DNA of 64,000 nucleotides from Geosiphon pyriformis (GCA_016748015.1 JAAOMT010000760.1:540039-604038); one strand, 5' to 3'; positions 23,214 to 36,891 are shown, counted from the first letter of the stretch. The notes: generated from the letters alone by a model not told the origin. Made by a program: numbers and translations.

Positions 23214-25323
23214 CTAAAATGTAAGAGAATGAAGAAATTTTCAAATCAAGCCATTTTTATTCAATTTTGCCTTTTTGCCATTTTTAAATAATATTTTTGA
23301 ACAATGAAAAAAGGCATGAATTTTTTACCTGGATACCATAGTAGATGAGGTCAATCTTTAACAAGAATAAAGGATTTGTAAATCAGCCTGCGGTAAAGGG
23401 TTCAGAGAAAGAAAAAAAACCTTATTCAGGGAGTTTTTTGTTTAAAATTCAAATATTTTTTTTGATAAATTATTACTCTCTCTGTAACCAGTTGGTATTC
23501 AAAATGAAATTCGTGATTGAAGATTAAAAACTTTATCTTATCAAATGCTTAAATCATTGAAATTTATCAGTAATTTTAATTGAAAAAGGGAATTTTGATC
23601 AATTTTTTGATTAATGGAGGGAGAGTAACAATAACACAAATAATCATTATTAAATTTTTTTTTACTTTATTCTTGGAGAGTTATCATGAGAACTTTTTAC
23701 CTATTAATTTTACATAACGGTAGCATATTATCAGAAATTATAAAATGACAATAATTATTAACTTCGATAGCCCATAAAATATATATTATATAAAGATACT
23801 TTTAAGAATTTAAAGTAAGTGCTTTATCATATTTTAAAAATCCAATATACCAAATAAATTTTTAATGTAAATTTATACAGTAGTTAATTATAAATTATAT
23901 TTAGAGAAGATTCTGAATTGTTTTAAATAAAAAGTATCTTTTTCTTTTAAAAATAATTATTCAGTCATAGTAATAAATATTTGGAAATTAAAAATCTGGC
24001 TAATACATAAAAAAGTTAAAAATTTTTAAAATCGATGAAAAGAAGCTGCTGACAAACATTGAATATGTTATTGGATTTTCTTGTAATAATTGTTATGATG
24101 AGGCTGAAAAAAACAGAAACAAATTATGAATATTCTTATGAAATAATAACATTTGATTAATAAGAATATTTGATTAATAATAATATTTGAGTAATAATAA
24201 TATCTGATAGTATTGTGCAAAGAATAGTTTTTTTTTTGTCAAGTTATGATTCAAAAAAATGGTGGATTTTTTTTTAATTGTTTTTCTTAAAAAGTTTTAA
24301 TCAATATTCTTAATTTTTAATTGTTATTAGGTCAATCAAAAAATTGGAAGATATATTTACATTACACTGAGATTTTTACGTAAAAAATAAATAAATTAAT
24401 TAATATCATGCTCTCTGTAAATAAATGCATTCAAGTTTTTTTATTGTTCCGAAACGCTAAATTAAAAACAATATTAAAATTAATTTATTGGAATTTTTTT
24501 CTAACGCATGATAATAGTCAACCAGATTATACCGTTATTGAATGATTAAATCACAATTAATTTTTTAATTTAATTAAAAAAACGGTTTAATATCGTATTA
24601 TATAAAAATATATTCATAATATAAAAAAAAGTCTAGAATAAAAATGATTTATAGCGTTTATTTTATTTTATTTTTTAAGAATAAGAAATAAATCAAAATT
24701 TATCCACAAAAAAAAATTACGAGTTTTGGTATTTTTTTGTCAAAGTGTAAGACTACATAAGATCGGTAAAAAGCCCGCGCGATCTGTCGGTTTTTAGGTA
24801 ATATTATTGAGAGTAATTCCCATGTGCGTTTTTCAGAGATATATATTAATCGTAATATTAAATTTTAGTAATAAACCAATGTATGAAATCGATAAATAAT
24901 AATTTCATTGAATAATTGGAGGGGTTTTTTAAAGATGAAATAATATTAAATATTTATAAATAAAACCCAACCTTAAAAAATTTTAATCAATTCAAATATA
25001 CTTAAAAAGATCAAATTGTCAATAGAAAAGGTATAGTAGTATTAAAACTTTAGGAAGAACCTTTAAAGCTTTAACATAAGGAATTATAATATGCTGAAGG
25101 CAGATCTATTTCAAATTCGTTTAGCGCGTCAAAAATAGATTGATGGATCAACATCAGTGATTGCTTAAGCCATTACAAATATTTGTGATTTAAATGATTT
25201 TTGTTCTGTTCTAGTAATTAAACGATCAAAGCCACCAGCATTTTCCTTTTGATCAGAAATTTGGGGGCACAATAAAAAACAAACTTTAAATATTTAAAAA
25301 CCAACTCTCTCATAAGAAATACA
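23214..25323. other. AT-rich spacer
   Basis: About 2.1 kb, AT-rich, with one GC-rich island near 24,770-24,790. No coding or RNA structure recognised before the tRNA gene. Confidence 0.55.
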
Positions 25324-25397
25324 GCCTCCATGGCGCAATTGGTTAGCGCGTTCGGCTGTTAACCGAAAGGATCCTGGTTCAAATCCAGGTGGGGGCG
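25324..25397 (+). tRNA. tRNA-Asn-GTT: tRNA-Asn (anticodon GTT)
   Basis: A full cloverleaf of 74 bases can be drawn. The acceptor stem GCCTCCA pairs with TGGGGGC (one T-G wobble), discriminator G. The D-arm has GCGC/GCGC. The anticodon stem TTCGG/CCGAA encloses loop CTGTTAA with anticodon GTT at 25,358-25,360. The T-arm CCTGG/CCAGG carries loop TTCAAAT. The internal A box and B box (GGTTCAAATCC) of RNA polymerase III are intact. No intron is present. A T-run about 15-20 bases downstream would serve as terminator. Confidence 0.97.
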
Positions 25398-27704
25398 TTA
25401 CCAATACTAATATTTTTTAATTTCGTGAAATAAATTGTTAAAGTGAGAGAGTAGATGTAGAAGGCTGTTTTTTATATATTATTAAGGAATTCGGAATTAA
25501 TAAATAGAGGCACCATCAATATTCCTATTTTTTTTAAAGGATTATTAAGAAAACTGAAAAAACTCAATTATGATTAACTTTTTAAAAAAATTCACAGTTT
25601 ATTAAAAGATTCAATGTTAAAATTTATTGAAAAATTATCAATTAAATCAAAATCATTATGAAAAATAAAGGATCCGAGAAATCTGGTCCCAAATTGATTA
25701 GTGAAACCAAAAAATCTGGGTATATATAAGTTTATTTTGTGATTGTAATCATGTCTAAATTATGGATTAATAAAAAAGTTCTGGTGGGTAGAAAGCGCAT
25801 GAGCCGCGTCTACAATAGAACATGTACAGGTTGTATGTAAGTAGATAAGATTTGGGTTACACTCAATAAAGCATTAAAAAAAATATAAAAACTTAAAAGA
25901 TAAAACCTAGAAAATTTATTTATTTTCAAAATTTCAAACCTCTAAACATTTTATTAAAACAACCCAATTTTTTTTATATAGGCATTCACAAAAATGAATA
26001 ATAAATTTGTTTATTTCAAGTAAAATCAGAATTTAAAAATTTTCACATTTGAAGTAAAAGCATTGAAGATGATGATTTTCCAAACAATTGTTTCATCAAA
26101 AGCAACTTTTGGTTGCAGGACCCTGAATTTTTTCGCTGGTGAGTGGATCTGCAAAAGAGTACCCAAATGGAGCTTTCAATAGTTTAGTTCTAGACGCTGA
26201 AACAATTTGGATTTTGGCGTACATTTAAACTCTAAATTTTGCTAAGAAAACCCAGATGGCTTCATTCAATTTGAATACATATATGCTCGTTTTTCATTTT
26301 AAACATTCATATCATGAAGTCAGGAAATTTAAAAGATAAAAAAATAAAATTCAATATCTTAAATGTATCAGAAATATTGCCTTTATGGTTTTTGAATTGG
26401 CCAAATACATACTTTTATGACTCTTTATATTTTTTAAGGGATGAATTTTTCGGATGAATATTTCAAGAATATTTCCCTCATCTATAAATATTTTTACCTA
26501 AATTGAATTAACAAATTTCATCAAAACTGTGATATCTTACATAATAAATCTCCAAGATTTCCTAAACTCTCATTCTTGAAACTTCTTTACTTTTTCTTCA
26601 ACTTGAGATTTTTACTAATCTTCAAAGATTTTAGCGATCACAATTTTTTCTTTTTCCAAATAATTTATAAAACATTTAAATTATTATGAAAATTTTGATT
26701 CACATAAATTATTCTCGTCAATTAAAGTTGTCTTGAAATTTCCTGCATTCTTTAAAACCATTTTGTAAAGAAATCTTTAATTTGTTTGATCTCAGATCTT
26801 TTCAGAGCTTTGAAATTCAAGACAAAATTTTTAATGGTAATTCTAACCTATTAATCATCTTTGAAAAAAACTTTTCGTTTCTCTTATGCGATTCTACAAA
26901 TGTATTTTTTATTTTATATTTCAGTAGACAGATCATTATTATTAATTGGTTGGCTGATTTTCCAATACATAACTCTATAATATGGAATTATTTTTTTGGT
27001 TTTTTTGTTGATTAAATAAAAAATTAATAATAATAATAACAATAATAATAATTTATTTTAAAGATTTTTATCTTTTTTGTACTTTTAAGGAAAATAAAAA
27101 AATTTTGAGTTAATTTTCTAAAACTTATTATGAACCATAAAAATTTTTAATTAAATGACTAAATAACATATTTTTCAATTTCTATTTTTACACAGATAAA
27201 CTTCAAGATTACTTTAACCCATCTTTATTTTGATAATTTTTGCTGTCAAGAAAATAAACATTAAAGAGAATTCATCAAATATTTTTTTTTAAAACCAAAT
27301 TTTTGTGAATTAATTAAATGAACATGTTAAATTGACAAAAAATAAAATAGTACTTGTTAATATTGCATAAAAATTGAAAGGCCTAGTGATATTAATTTCG
27401 TCACATATCATTTAATTATTACCAAATCGGAATAAATTGTTTTTTTAATTAAGGCTTTGTTATTATAAAATACATGATTGTATTTTCATATGCGCGAAAT
27501 AAAAAAATATCAAATGGTTTTTCTAATCATTTATTCAAAATTGGTGAATCATAAAAGTCGGCTTAAACCTTTAAGGAAAGGAAATCCTGTTTGTTTTCAT
27601 GGCTTTCAAGGCATTCAAAACATAATAATATTGAATAATTAATAGATATGCCTTGAAAAAAATAAACTTTGCGATGTATCTTAAATGAGAAAGCAAAATC
27701 ATTG
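25398..27704. other. AT-rich spacer
   Basis: No gene recognised. Trinucleotide AAT/ATA runs occur near 27,020-27,050. The plus-strand frame at 26,782-27,015 is Phe/Ile/Asn-rich low-complexity translation and not credible. Confidence 0.55.
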
Positions 27705-28960
27705 TTAGTCAGTCTTTCGTTTAGCAGTTTGAATTGAACTAAAGGTATTCAAATCGAAGCCTTCAAGATAATAATCTTCCAACAATTGCCCCATGGGTAC
27801 AACTTTATTATGCTCCGGGGACCAAAATTTTTCTTCCAATGAGTTAATCGTTGTGGATTTGGGCTATTTAATAAGGATGTTTTCTGGATCGTGATTTAAA
27901 TTCGTTTTCAGTTGTTTCTTACTTGACTAATAGGAATATTATCGAAAAGAAACTCTTGCATCAAACCTTGGGTCTGGATCGCCCTTTATCAAATAATGAT
28001 AATCATAAAATGTTTGCAATCGCGATATAATCCAATGAAGTCAAAAATAGTATATGCTGGTTGCTCAGTATAAACATCGAATCTAGACAGAGGCAGGTAA
28101 TTAATGAAAGAAAAAATGGATTTCATTATTTTCTTAAATCTTACCTAAAAGTTGATTGGGCTAGTCGGCATATTCATGATTGTGCTTTGAGGAAGGATAG
28201 ACTTCCGTAACCGGAAAGCCCACTTACCCCTGTAATTTTCTAGTGCGGTCTGATTAGGGCAAAAAAATTCAAAAAATTCAAATTTTGTCAGATTTCAGCA
28301 AAAATCTATGAAAAACTTTGTACTTCGTGGGAACCATTTGCAATTTTTGGGATTTATTGGTAAAAATTAAAAACAACAATCCGTCAAGTTTTGAGGTTTG
28401 AATTTTATCGTATTATACGGTTCAAAAATAGACATATTCGAGTTGAATTTCATGAATATTTGGCCGCATTTCGTTTGAAGAGATTACTTTGAAACCATTC
28501 TTCCATTCATAAACACCATTTTTTTTCTTCTGAAACTTCATTTGCTTCAGGATGACTATTTTCGATTCCACATCTTTGACTCTCCCATAGACCATCTCAA
28601 TCTTCGAAACAGCTTCCTATTGCTTATAGTCAAACCAATAGTTTATGGATGGGACTGGAATTCCGATAGAAAACCTTTCTTGTTTGAAAGAAACTGATAT
28701 TAAAGGCTTTTGATAATTTCGAGAAAGTTCAAAGCTTTTGGAATTGAAAAAGTGGCAATATATAAAGCGCATATTTTTATTAAAAGCATGCGAAACCATA
28801 ATTCAAAATTTAATCTTGATGGAATTGTGAACCTTTTTATCAATTTAAAATTTCCGCGATGAAATCCATTTGCTATTTAGGTTTTGATGAAAGAGGCATC
28901 AAAATATTAGGTTCTTCAACACTATTTATATAATTCCCATTTTTAACTTGAATAATCGTT
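27705..28960 (-). pseudogene. Decayed unidentified gene
   Basis: Several minus-strand pieces read like one conserved protein broken by stops and frameshifts. The best piece is a terminal exon, 27863-27705, with acceptor aaatag and 52 codons (EEKFWSPEHNKVVPMGQLLE, then DYYLEGFDLNTF). Its upstream exon ends at 27,923 (QEFLFDNIPISQ, donor gtaag). Further up, a YDYHYLIKGDPDPRFDARVS stretch lies in a different frame, so at least one frameshift is needed. At 28,799-28,425 a frame runs through a TAG: 60 codons, stop, then another 65 coding-like codons (IEMVYGRVKDVESKIVILKQ). I could not identify the family. Whether all pieces belong to one gene is inference. Confidence 0.4.
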
Positions 28961-29313
28961 GTCAAGCTTTTTATTTTGAAGATAAGAATATCTTCGAAGC
29001 ATCCATTTTAGTGATTAAATAACTAAGCGATTTGAATTTGTCCTAGGTCTTTTTCCTTTTTAGCAACGTTTTTATTCATTCACTTGATTTGTCATTCAAA
29101 AAGCTGTTATTCATTAAAATTGTGAAATCCTACACATCCTAATACGACCATTCATCGTTGCACTTGCATAATACATGCAAGTGGGTTTAAGGATTAAAAA
29201 CCTCGATTTTTAAGTGAAACAATAAAGAATTGTTTAAAAGGAATTATTTTTTCAATAATTCTGTATCCAAATTGTCAAGTCCTCATGTTTTTATGTTCAT
29301 CAAAATAGTAATA

Positions 29314-30351
29314 ATGAAATTTTTGTTAATTGCACTTATTATTATTATTAATGTTCTGACAATGGTGAAGGCTTCGTTAATCGATAGGTTTTTCAATGAA
29401 ACTAATTCTACGTCTTCTTTTTCGTCGTCCTCGTCATCATCATCACCCACGAAAGAGACATGTGAACAAATTTTCAATTTAATTGCTCCGAAAAATTGTT
29501 CTCAATGCCAGAATACAATCTATCAGGCCGAGTCTAACTCTTCCGGACTTGATGGATGCTCCACCTTTTTAAATATTCAAAGAAGCGTTGACCAGAATAT
29601 TGAAACCTTTTTAGAGGACTCATGCACTAATAATCACTGTAATACCACTCTTGCTCAAGAATTATTAAAACAGATTGATAAAGATTGTAGCTCAGAGTTG
29701 AAGGCCTACATCAATAGTATCGATAGTGAGAATTATGATATGGAGGATCCTAATGGTATTGTTGCTGGAATTTGGGGTAGATTGTATATCTCTACGCCTG
29801 TCAAACAGAGTTTGTGTCAAAAGAATTTTAAGGGTGGTGAGTTCAATATAATTTAAGAAGCTTTGATGATATTTTCTTGTGAGATTTAAAACAACATAAA
29901 ATTTAAAGTTGAATTCTTTTAATTTACATTTTCTTCTCAAGGATACTGTGTACCAGACATTCAAGCTCAAATCAATCAATCCTTAACGACCAATCAATCA
30001 GCTCTTAATGGTAGTATTGTTTACTCAATTACTCCACCAGATTCATCAGTTAGCTATTACACTTCACAAAATCAAACGAGAGTTACCACAATGTTGCCAA
30101 AAAATATCCTTTGCAGTGAGTGTTATACCAAAATCTCCCAATCTTGGATTGATTATATAAATAAGAACCCTCCAGAGAATGGTATCATGAACAAACAAAT
30201 TGAGTTAGCTATTCAACCGGTCAAAGGGAATTTGACTGCGCTATGTAACATTCAGAGTTCAAATGGATTCAGAAAAATTGATTTAACTTTTATTAATCAA
30301 GCTTTTATTGGTTTGATATCATTTATTATTTTTTCTACTTTTGCTTGTTAA
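29314..30351 (+). CDS. Secreted, probably GPI-anchored Cys-rich glycoprotein
   Basis: Two exons, 29314-29836 and 29942-30351 (donor gtgagt, acceptor ctcaag, phase 1), give 310 aa. I start at the third in-frame ATG because it opens a classical signal peptide (MKFLLIALIIIINVLTMVKA). A serine run follows, then a mature region with spaced cysteines (CEQIF, NCSQCQN, CSTF, SCTNNHC, CSS, CQK, YCVP, LCSECYTK, LCN) and many N-glycosylation sequons. The C-terminus is a hydrophobic tail without charged residues after it (AFIGLISFIIFSTFAC), the pattern of a GPI-attachment signal. The two CSxC repeats resemble those in fungal surface proteins of unknown function. Likely location is cell wall or plasma-membrane outer face. 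A secreted effector role cannot be excluded. Confidence 0.8.
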
Positions 30352-33009
30352 TTTTATAAAAATCTTTTTAAGAATTTGATAAAGTATGTATTTAAAAAAT
30401 TACTTTTCAATATGATGTAAAATTTGAAAGTTACGACTGGGAGCGATTTAAATATTTTTCTTTGTTTCTTTTTTTAATTTTATTGAATAATTGTAGTTTA
30501 TTAGATCAATAATAGAATTCGAATTTTGGACTCTTAAAAAATTGAAATTTATCATTATTGAAAATAAGAATTATTTTGATTTACAAAAAAAATTTCTTTT
30601 TCAATTAAGTTTCACTCGTCAGGAAATTTCCATTATTGTAAAGTAAATGATGGGGTAACATGACTAATATCATCAATACTACTGGAATTGGAACGTAAAT
30701 AATTCTCTCAATTTTGCAAATCATCATTACAATGTTTTTTTCTCGATAAAATATAATTCGTATATGCAAGAAACCATCTGATTTTGTAATAAAAAAACTA
30801 TTTATGTTGCGCATTGAGAGTTAGAAATAAATTTTCTATGAATAAAAATTGATTCTTAACAGCCAACAAACATAAAAATGTATCATTTCCGATATTGAAT
30901 TCTGGTGCAAACAAGGATGAGAAGAAAACCTTGATGCTCAAAAAAAAGTAAAATAACTGAAATTTTGAGTGATTTATAAAATTTAAAAATCAAACGATAT
31001 TTAATAGAGCATCTGATTTACAGGAAAAATTTTCTTTTTAACATCTTTTTAATAATTAATTTTGACCCTTTAAAATATCTAGCAGTAATCTTTTTATGAT
31101 TCGATTAAAACATTTTTGTTTATAATTCAAATATTTCCTTTTTTTTTGAGAATAATCCATAAATTTTCAATTATATTTAGATTAAAAATTGACAAATCAA
31201 TTAATTATGCGAATATTTTAAAATTCTAAAATTGACACATAATTCTTTGGAATATGAATTCAATCATCATTTTGTTAAATGTTATTTATAAAAGCAATAT
31301 TTAAATTAGGAAATAAATAAGATTTAAAAATTTTAAAATAATTTTTGTCTTATAAATGAAAAAATATTCAATTATTTTTTTTAATAAAATAAAATTTATT
31401 ATTATTTTTATTATTGAACAATTTAAATAAAAATTTTTATGATTGTATATTTTAATTGAATATTATTGTAAATTTAAAAAATGGTTTTATTTAAAAAAAT
31501 TGTGTAAAACCAATTGTTTTGAATATAACTAAATACCTTAAATTTAGTACATGTTTTGTAACCATAAAAACTATTATGGCAATATTATTAAAATTTATTT
31601 AAAAAATTAAAATAATAACATTTTTTAAGTACTAAAATAAAAAAAATATTCAAATAATTTTTACTATAAATGTGTAATTTGTTTAAAAGGTTCAAAAATT
31701 TTATATTTGAAATAAGTATAAACACAATAATTTTTTAAAATTAATTTCTCTTTAATAAAATCTATTAATCTCAAATTTAATAAATTATCAACTTTTTTAA
31801 AATTAGTATATGAAAATTAAATTCTAGATCTAAATCAAATTTTTGTTGAAAACTTCTGTTTCTTAAGTGATTGCAGAATAAAAAAAAATATTAAGCCTTG
31901 AAAACTGTTTGAGAAATAGATTGGTAAGAAAAAAGTCTTTAAAAATGAATTTTTAAGCAAAAATTATATGATTATAATTAAAGAATTTTGTTATAAAAAA
32001 ACTAAAACAATTTAAACATCAACTAATATATAAAATAAATATATAACATATAATTATCTTTAAAAAAATTTATATCTTTTGAAAAAACTAAAAAAAACAT
32101 TAACAACAATATTAAAAAAGGTAAAATAACAATTATCAAGAATGAGCAAGAAATCCAAAATATATATTTTTGAGTTTATGTACTGTAAACTTTGAATAAT
32201 AAGTTATAAAAATTACTTCAACAGATTATTATTTCATATCTTCTTTATAATCGAAATTGAATTTAAAAAAAAAAATTGTAAATACAATTATTTATAATAA
32301 GCCAAAATAGACAATATTGTACTTATATTCAATTTAAGGATTAATCAAATTGACATAAATTGATGCAATTACAGTATTTTTTGTGTTAATTACGAAAATT
32401 CTCCTGATCAAATTCCGAGAGAAAAAACATTTTTACTTAGAATGGCTTTTTTATAAAAATAATAAATAGTGAATTTCATATTAAAATTTAAAAAAACACT
32501 TTCAGAAATTTACAAAATAATAGAAAAGAGTTGATGATTTCAATAGAATAACAATTTTAAGCACATAAGCTGTCTTGTTTGATCATTTCTTAATAGTTTT
32601 CATATTATGAACTAGCCATCAAATAGCCTGAAATTTAATCTCATTTAGTTCAAACAAATATAGAAAAAAATGCTAAGGAATTGTAAGGATTTAAACTAGT
32701 TATAGTAAATAATGGTTAAAGAATATTACTATTTTATTAATAAAACTAATAACAATGACAATAGTCGAAATAACTAAGTTGCATGAAATTTGAATTTGCA
32801 TTACGAAAAAAATGGGTTTCAAATTAATGTAATGAAATAATGCTTTATTAAAACTTATATTTAGCCCTAAGATGTAAAAATAATAATATTCAGCGTTTCT
32901 TTTTCTTAACTATCCGAGAATTATGTTCCAAGTTTCCAAAATAATATGAAATAACAATATCTCATTCAGCCACCTTACCTTTCACAAAAAATAAAATATT
33001 TTATAGCTA
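30352..33009. other. AT-rich spacer
   Basis: The first 100 bases are the glycoprotein 3' UTR. From about 31,000 to 32,900 the sequence approaches AT-island composition and no coding relic is readable. Confidence 0.6.
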
Positions 33010-33590
33010 TCCCTATGATAATCTTACATGGGCAATTGGGGATATTTGCCACCGCGTTCAATATATCCCCCACAGATTCACTTTGACTGTTTGAGACAGT
33101 AATAATTTGACGCTTAATAATATCATTACGTTCGGCTGCACGAACAAAAATGTAGGCTGAATTAAATGAATTTGTTTTAGTGACATTTTGTGCGAAGCGA
33201 GATAAAAGAAAATATCAATTTTTCTCATTACCAAGATCCTCAAAGTGAACTAATCTGCAATGAGTATTCTGGTAGCGGTGACTGGAAGTTTGCAAAAAAA
33301 AGTTACGGTTTTTTTTTAATTAGCCGTACCATCGATCAGGAAGTCAACTTTTTCCGCGGTTGGTTGCCAAGTTTCAGATTTCCAGATGTCCCTATAAACG
33401 GGAATGACTTAAACTGGTATTCAAGTTTCAAGAAATTAATCATAAAGGCACCTTTCATTTGCCACGCCAAGAACAGGATTTTTTTAAACCCACTTCCATT
33501 ATTGGACAATTCCCGGCCTTTTACTTCATTACGAACTAACCCATAAGTTTCATGACCGGCATTGGCTAAACCCAGTACGACACTATGAGT
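33010..33590 (-). pseudogene. Decayed NAD-dependent epimerase, paralogue of the gene at 49.4-50.7 kb
   Basis: On the minus strand, pieces align one after another with the intact epimerase. LANAGHETYGLVRNEVKGRE matches its Rossmann segment LARAGYQVYGLSRSEEKAK. IPVYRDIWKSETWQPTAEKV then DFLID matches IPVLGDVKDVNKWSTIAEKV then DVVID. LVHFEDLG matches LVHVDDIG. DIIKRQIITVSNSQSESVGD matches DLVKGHIFNITNNQSESVSD. Intron 1 and the intron after the HxDDI motif are still visible at the same places, so this is a DNA-level duplicate. The glycine-rich start and nearly all of exon 3 are missing, and frames are broken. It cannot encode a functional enzyme. Confidence 0.75.
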
Positions 33591-35014
33591 TATCAGTTAT
33601 ACGAATCGAATAATTTATAACCTTGTAACTAAAACTACTCACTGGCTCATTTATCTGAACGTTAATGGTGTTGATAGTTGTTATTTGTGAAAAAAACAAA
33701 CAAAAAGAAGACTTTAAAAAATACTATTTGGTACCTGTTGAAAATTTTTTTAAATAATAAATTTTTAACAATTAGTATTTGGGATGTTTCAAAGAAAGTG
33801 TCCTTATCTTCTCACTTTCTTAATATTCTAAAAGCGGGGATCTGAAATCGCAAGATACTGTATTTCCAATCAGTGGATCACAAGCCCAAATATGCTGACC
33901 AGACCTTAAAAATTGGTTAGATAAAAATTTATAATCAGTCATATCATTTCAAAAACCCGCTGAATTCGATCATGAAGAGTTGTTCCTAGAATTTAAAAGC
34001 CTTTCTAAAGTACCCTATAAAATAAATTATTGGCAGTAAGACGCAAATTAATGGAAAAATTAAAGTCTTTTCTCAAATTCAATTAATTGTGCATTACTTG
34101 GATGGTGGCATGTGTATTAAAAAAATTCTAAATGTGTGTTGATATTTTTGACTCCCTGATCAGTTAATTAAGTTGTTAAAAGCAGATTAATTATTTTTTT
34201 GAAGAAGGCCTTCAATAAAAAGACCAAGGCCCTCTACAAATTCGATTATAATTTGGCTACATGATGATATATTGTGGCTCATTTAAAACTCGGGAACCTT
34301 TATTATTAATTAAAAAGACATTATATGCGTCAATCGAAAAGAAAAGTGAACATATAATTGGGAATAGATTGTATTCCAAATTTAATTGACTGGAATCGCA
34401 ATATATATCATGTCAATTTTATATATTTCATGATGATTGTAGCAGCTTTAAAGCTGGCCTTTATCCAGTTTAAATCCTAATTAGCGCTTTTTGATTTCAT
34501 AGCTTAAATTTTGAATTAAAAAAGGTTCATTACTTCTGTGGTTTAATAAAATCAGATAGCTTGGTATGCTCCAAATGGCTCATTTGACATAAGCTACTTT
34601 AATATACAAACTATATGCATATTTATAATACCAAGACTTCTTTCCCAGAGTACCTACTCAAATTAGGAGGCCTTTCTTCAAATGAAAATTAAGATAAAAT
34701 TTTACATTTGGTGAGCATATTTACAATCATAGTCAAAATATTCGATGAGCCACTTTTAAACTGGTAATTTTCCCAGAATAAAAAATGAGGTGTAGTTTTT
34801 TCTCTGTTATTTATAAATGGAATCACATGGAAAGAATGCATTTGAAACATTAACTTTAATAATTTTGGCATAGAACTTAATCCTGTAGTCTTTTTACTAC
34901 AAAACTTATTTCAACCATAATTTTTAAGATTATATTACCATAAAGGATTTACATGAAAAACTAGTATTCCTGAAATTAAATGAAAATCTGAAAAAGGTAA
35001 TTAGTAGGTTTAAT
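33591..35014. other. Spacer with a possible exon remnant
   Basis: Mostly AT-rich. At about 33,913-33,835 (minus) an exon-like frame follows a tttaag acceptor and reads SGQHIWACDPLIGNTVSCDF before a stop. Nothing around it could be joined to it. Confidence 0.35.
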
Positions 35015-36176
35015 TTAATCGTAATAAATTCGGTTTCCACAATCTGCTTCCCAGCCGATGTCATTTAAAATTTGGGATTCGCCTGGTTCTACCGATCTGC
35101 TATCTTCTGCAATTAGGGATTCTCTTAGCTTGTCGGCTCTTTTGCTTCCTCTACTGCAATTAAAAAGTAATGCGGGATCCATTTCAGTCAGATAAAACTT
35201 TTTTAGATCTTTCCTTAATTCTTTTCTTAAAATTTGTTTGTACGGCATGACTTTGTAAAAGTAATCAACCGACGAAATCTCATAAAACCGAATCAATGCC
35301 AAAAACGGATCAATTTTTTTTTGAAGACTTTCGAACTCCTTGTTTGACCATCGAGAAAATTCTTTGGAGAGCGAAACATCCTGTGCACAACCCCAGCGAA
35401 TTGCTTCCTCCCAAATCTCGATTTCGCACATTTCCAGATCATCATGTCCTAACAATCTGACTAAAGCATCGATATTTTCTGAATTGAGAAAAGAGGTTGA
35501 ACTTAAAAAAAGCTTTGGTTGTTTTAATAAAGTGGTTTTCAATCTTGAGGCCAAGATTTGGAAATTTTGTGAATTATAAATTCGGCAATAGTGATCGTAA
35601 ACTTTAGTCGATATTTTGTCATCAAATGTGTTGTAAATTCTGTCGTAATTGTCTAGAATATGAGTTCGAATCGATTCTGCCAAGTTGGTCATTAAGAGTT
35701 CGTCTGCAGCCAAGTACATTTCAAAAAGGTCTGAATCACCGCCAGAGTTCTCGATTTTTAGTTGACCCGAATATATGTAACTATTTTTCAAAGTACAAAT
35801 ATTGTAAGTTTTATCTGATCGATTTATAACTCGACTTTCTATCAGCAAGGCTAACTCACCTCAAGATTAAAGCGAACACTGATGGTTCAATGTTAGGCTT
35901 CTCAAAAGTGACTCTCCCAGATGAATCTTTTTTGGACCAGTTAGTAGATAGAGCAGTTTTAAAATAATTACATCTTGCTTTTAGTATCAGCGTGTGTACT
36001 TTGAACGACTTGGACATAGCTTGGCTTCCGACTCTAATAATCATGTCGTGATCATCACTAGTTTCTAAAAGTTTTGAAAAGTTTGGCGCATAAGAACAAT
36101 CGATAGTCTCGAATGATAGTGCTGAATGATTACTTTGAGCTCTTCTAATGTTCATATTAGCAATGTTAATATTCAT
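35015..36176 (-). CDS. BTB-BACK domain protein
   Basis: Two exons, 36176-35860 and 35780-35015 (donor gtgagt, acceptor aaatag, phase 2), encode 360 aa. The BTB/POZ domain spans roughly residues 35-125. It is recognisable by DHDMIIRVG, then FKVHTLILKARCNYFKTAL, TFEKPNIEPSVFALIL and, across the intron, YIYSGQL. The BACK domain follows (about 130-240), with LYAADELL-like sequence (MYLAADELLMTNL) and EIWEEAIRWGCAQ. No Kelch or TLDc domain is present after BACK, so the protein is short for those subfamilies. BTB-BACK proteins usually dimerise and act as substrate adaptors of Cullin-3 ubiquitin ligases. This class is strongly expanded in Glomeromycotina. The substrate is unknown. Confidence 0.92.
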
Positions 36177-36891
36177 TAAACGTTTTATTTAAGAATAAGA
36201 ACTACAGTCTATTATATCTCAACGAACAGATTTTATAATAGGAAATTCGATTACCATTTCTTTCTATAATTAGTTCACAATCAATCATTTACTATGCTTA
36301 ATTGTTATCAAACGGGAAAATTGTCATATTTAATTATGATTTATAAGAATTTGCAATGACAAAGCTCTTCAATTTTTTTTTAGCCTAGAAATTCAAGAAA
36401 GATTGATAAAATTTTAGTATTATTCATATCATTCCACAAATGTCTTTCCTTTATATCATAAAATTTCTTGAGGGTATGATTTGATTTGGATCAAAATATT
36501 TTTGAACAATTTGAACAATGGTTTCTTCTCTACCATAAAAACATTCGATAAATGAACTCCTAATTTGTAAATAATATTAGGATAGTTGATATTGGTATTG
36601 ATATTAAGGAAATATAAACTTTAAACCTTAAAGACATACTTTAAATTAATAATCTTTTTATGCGCTGAAAAAAGTGTCAATTTGTCTAAACTGAGGTACC
36701 TTTACAATTTAAAACCAATCATTTTTCAAAAATAGGTTCAAATTTCAAGATATACTTTAGGGTTATTGAATTTTTGAATATGAGAAATAGCAAATTCAAA
36801 AAGACTTGTTCAAAGAGGATTTTTTTATTTGTCAAGATATCTTAAAATTTTATGACAATCAACCAATCTAAGTTCTATTGGTTTAACATTT
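36177..36891. other. Spacer upstream of the BTB-BACK gene
   Basis: AT-rich; presumably contains the promoter. Nothing specific seen. Confidence 0.5.
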
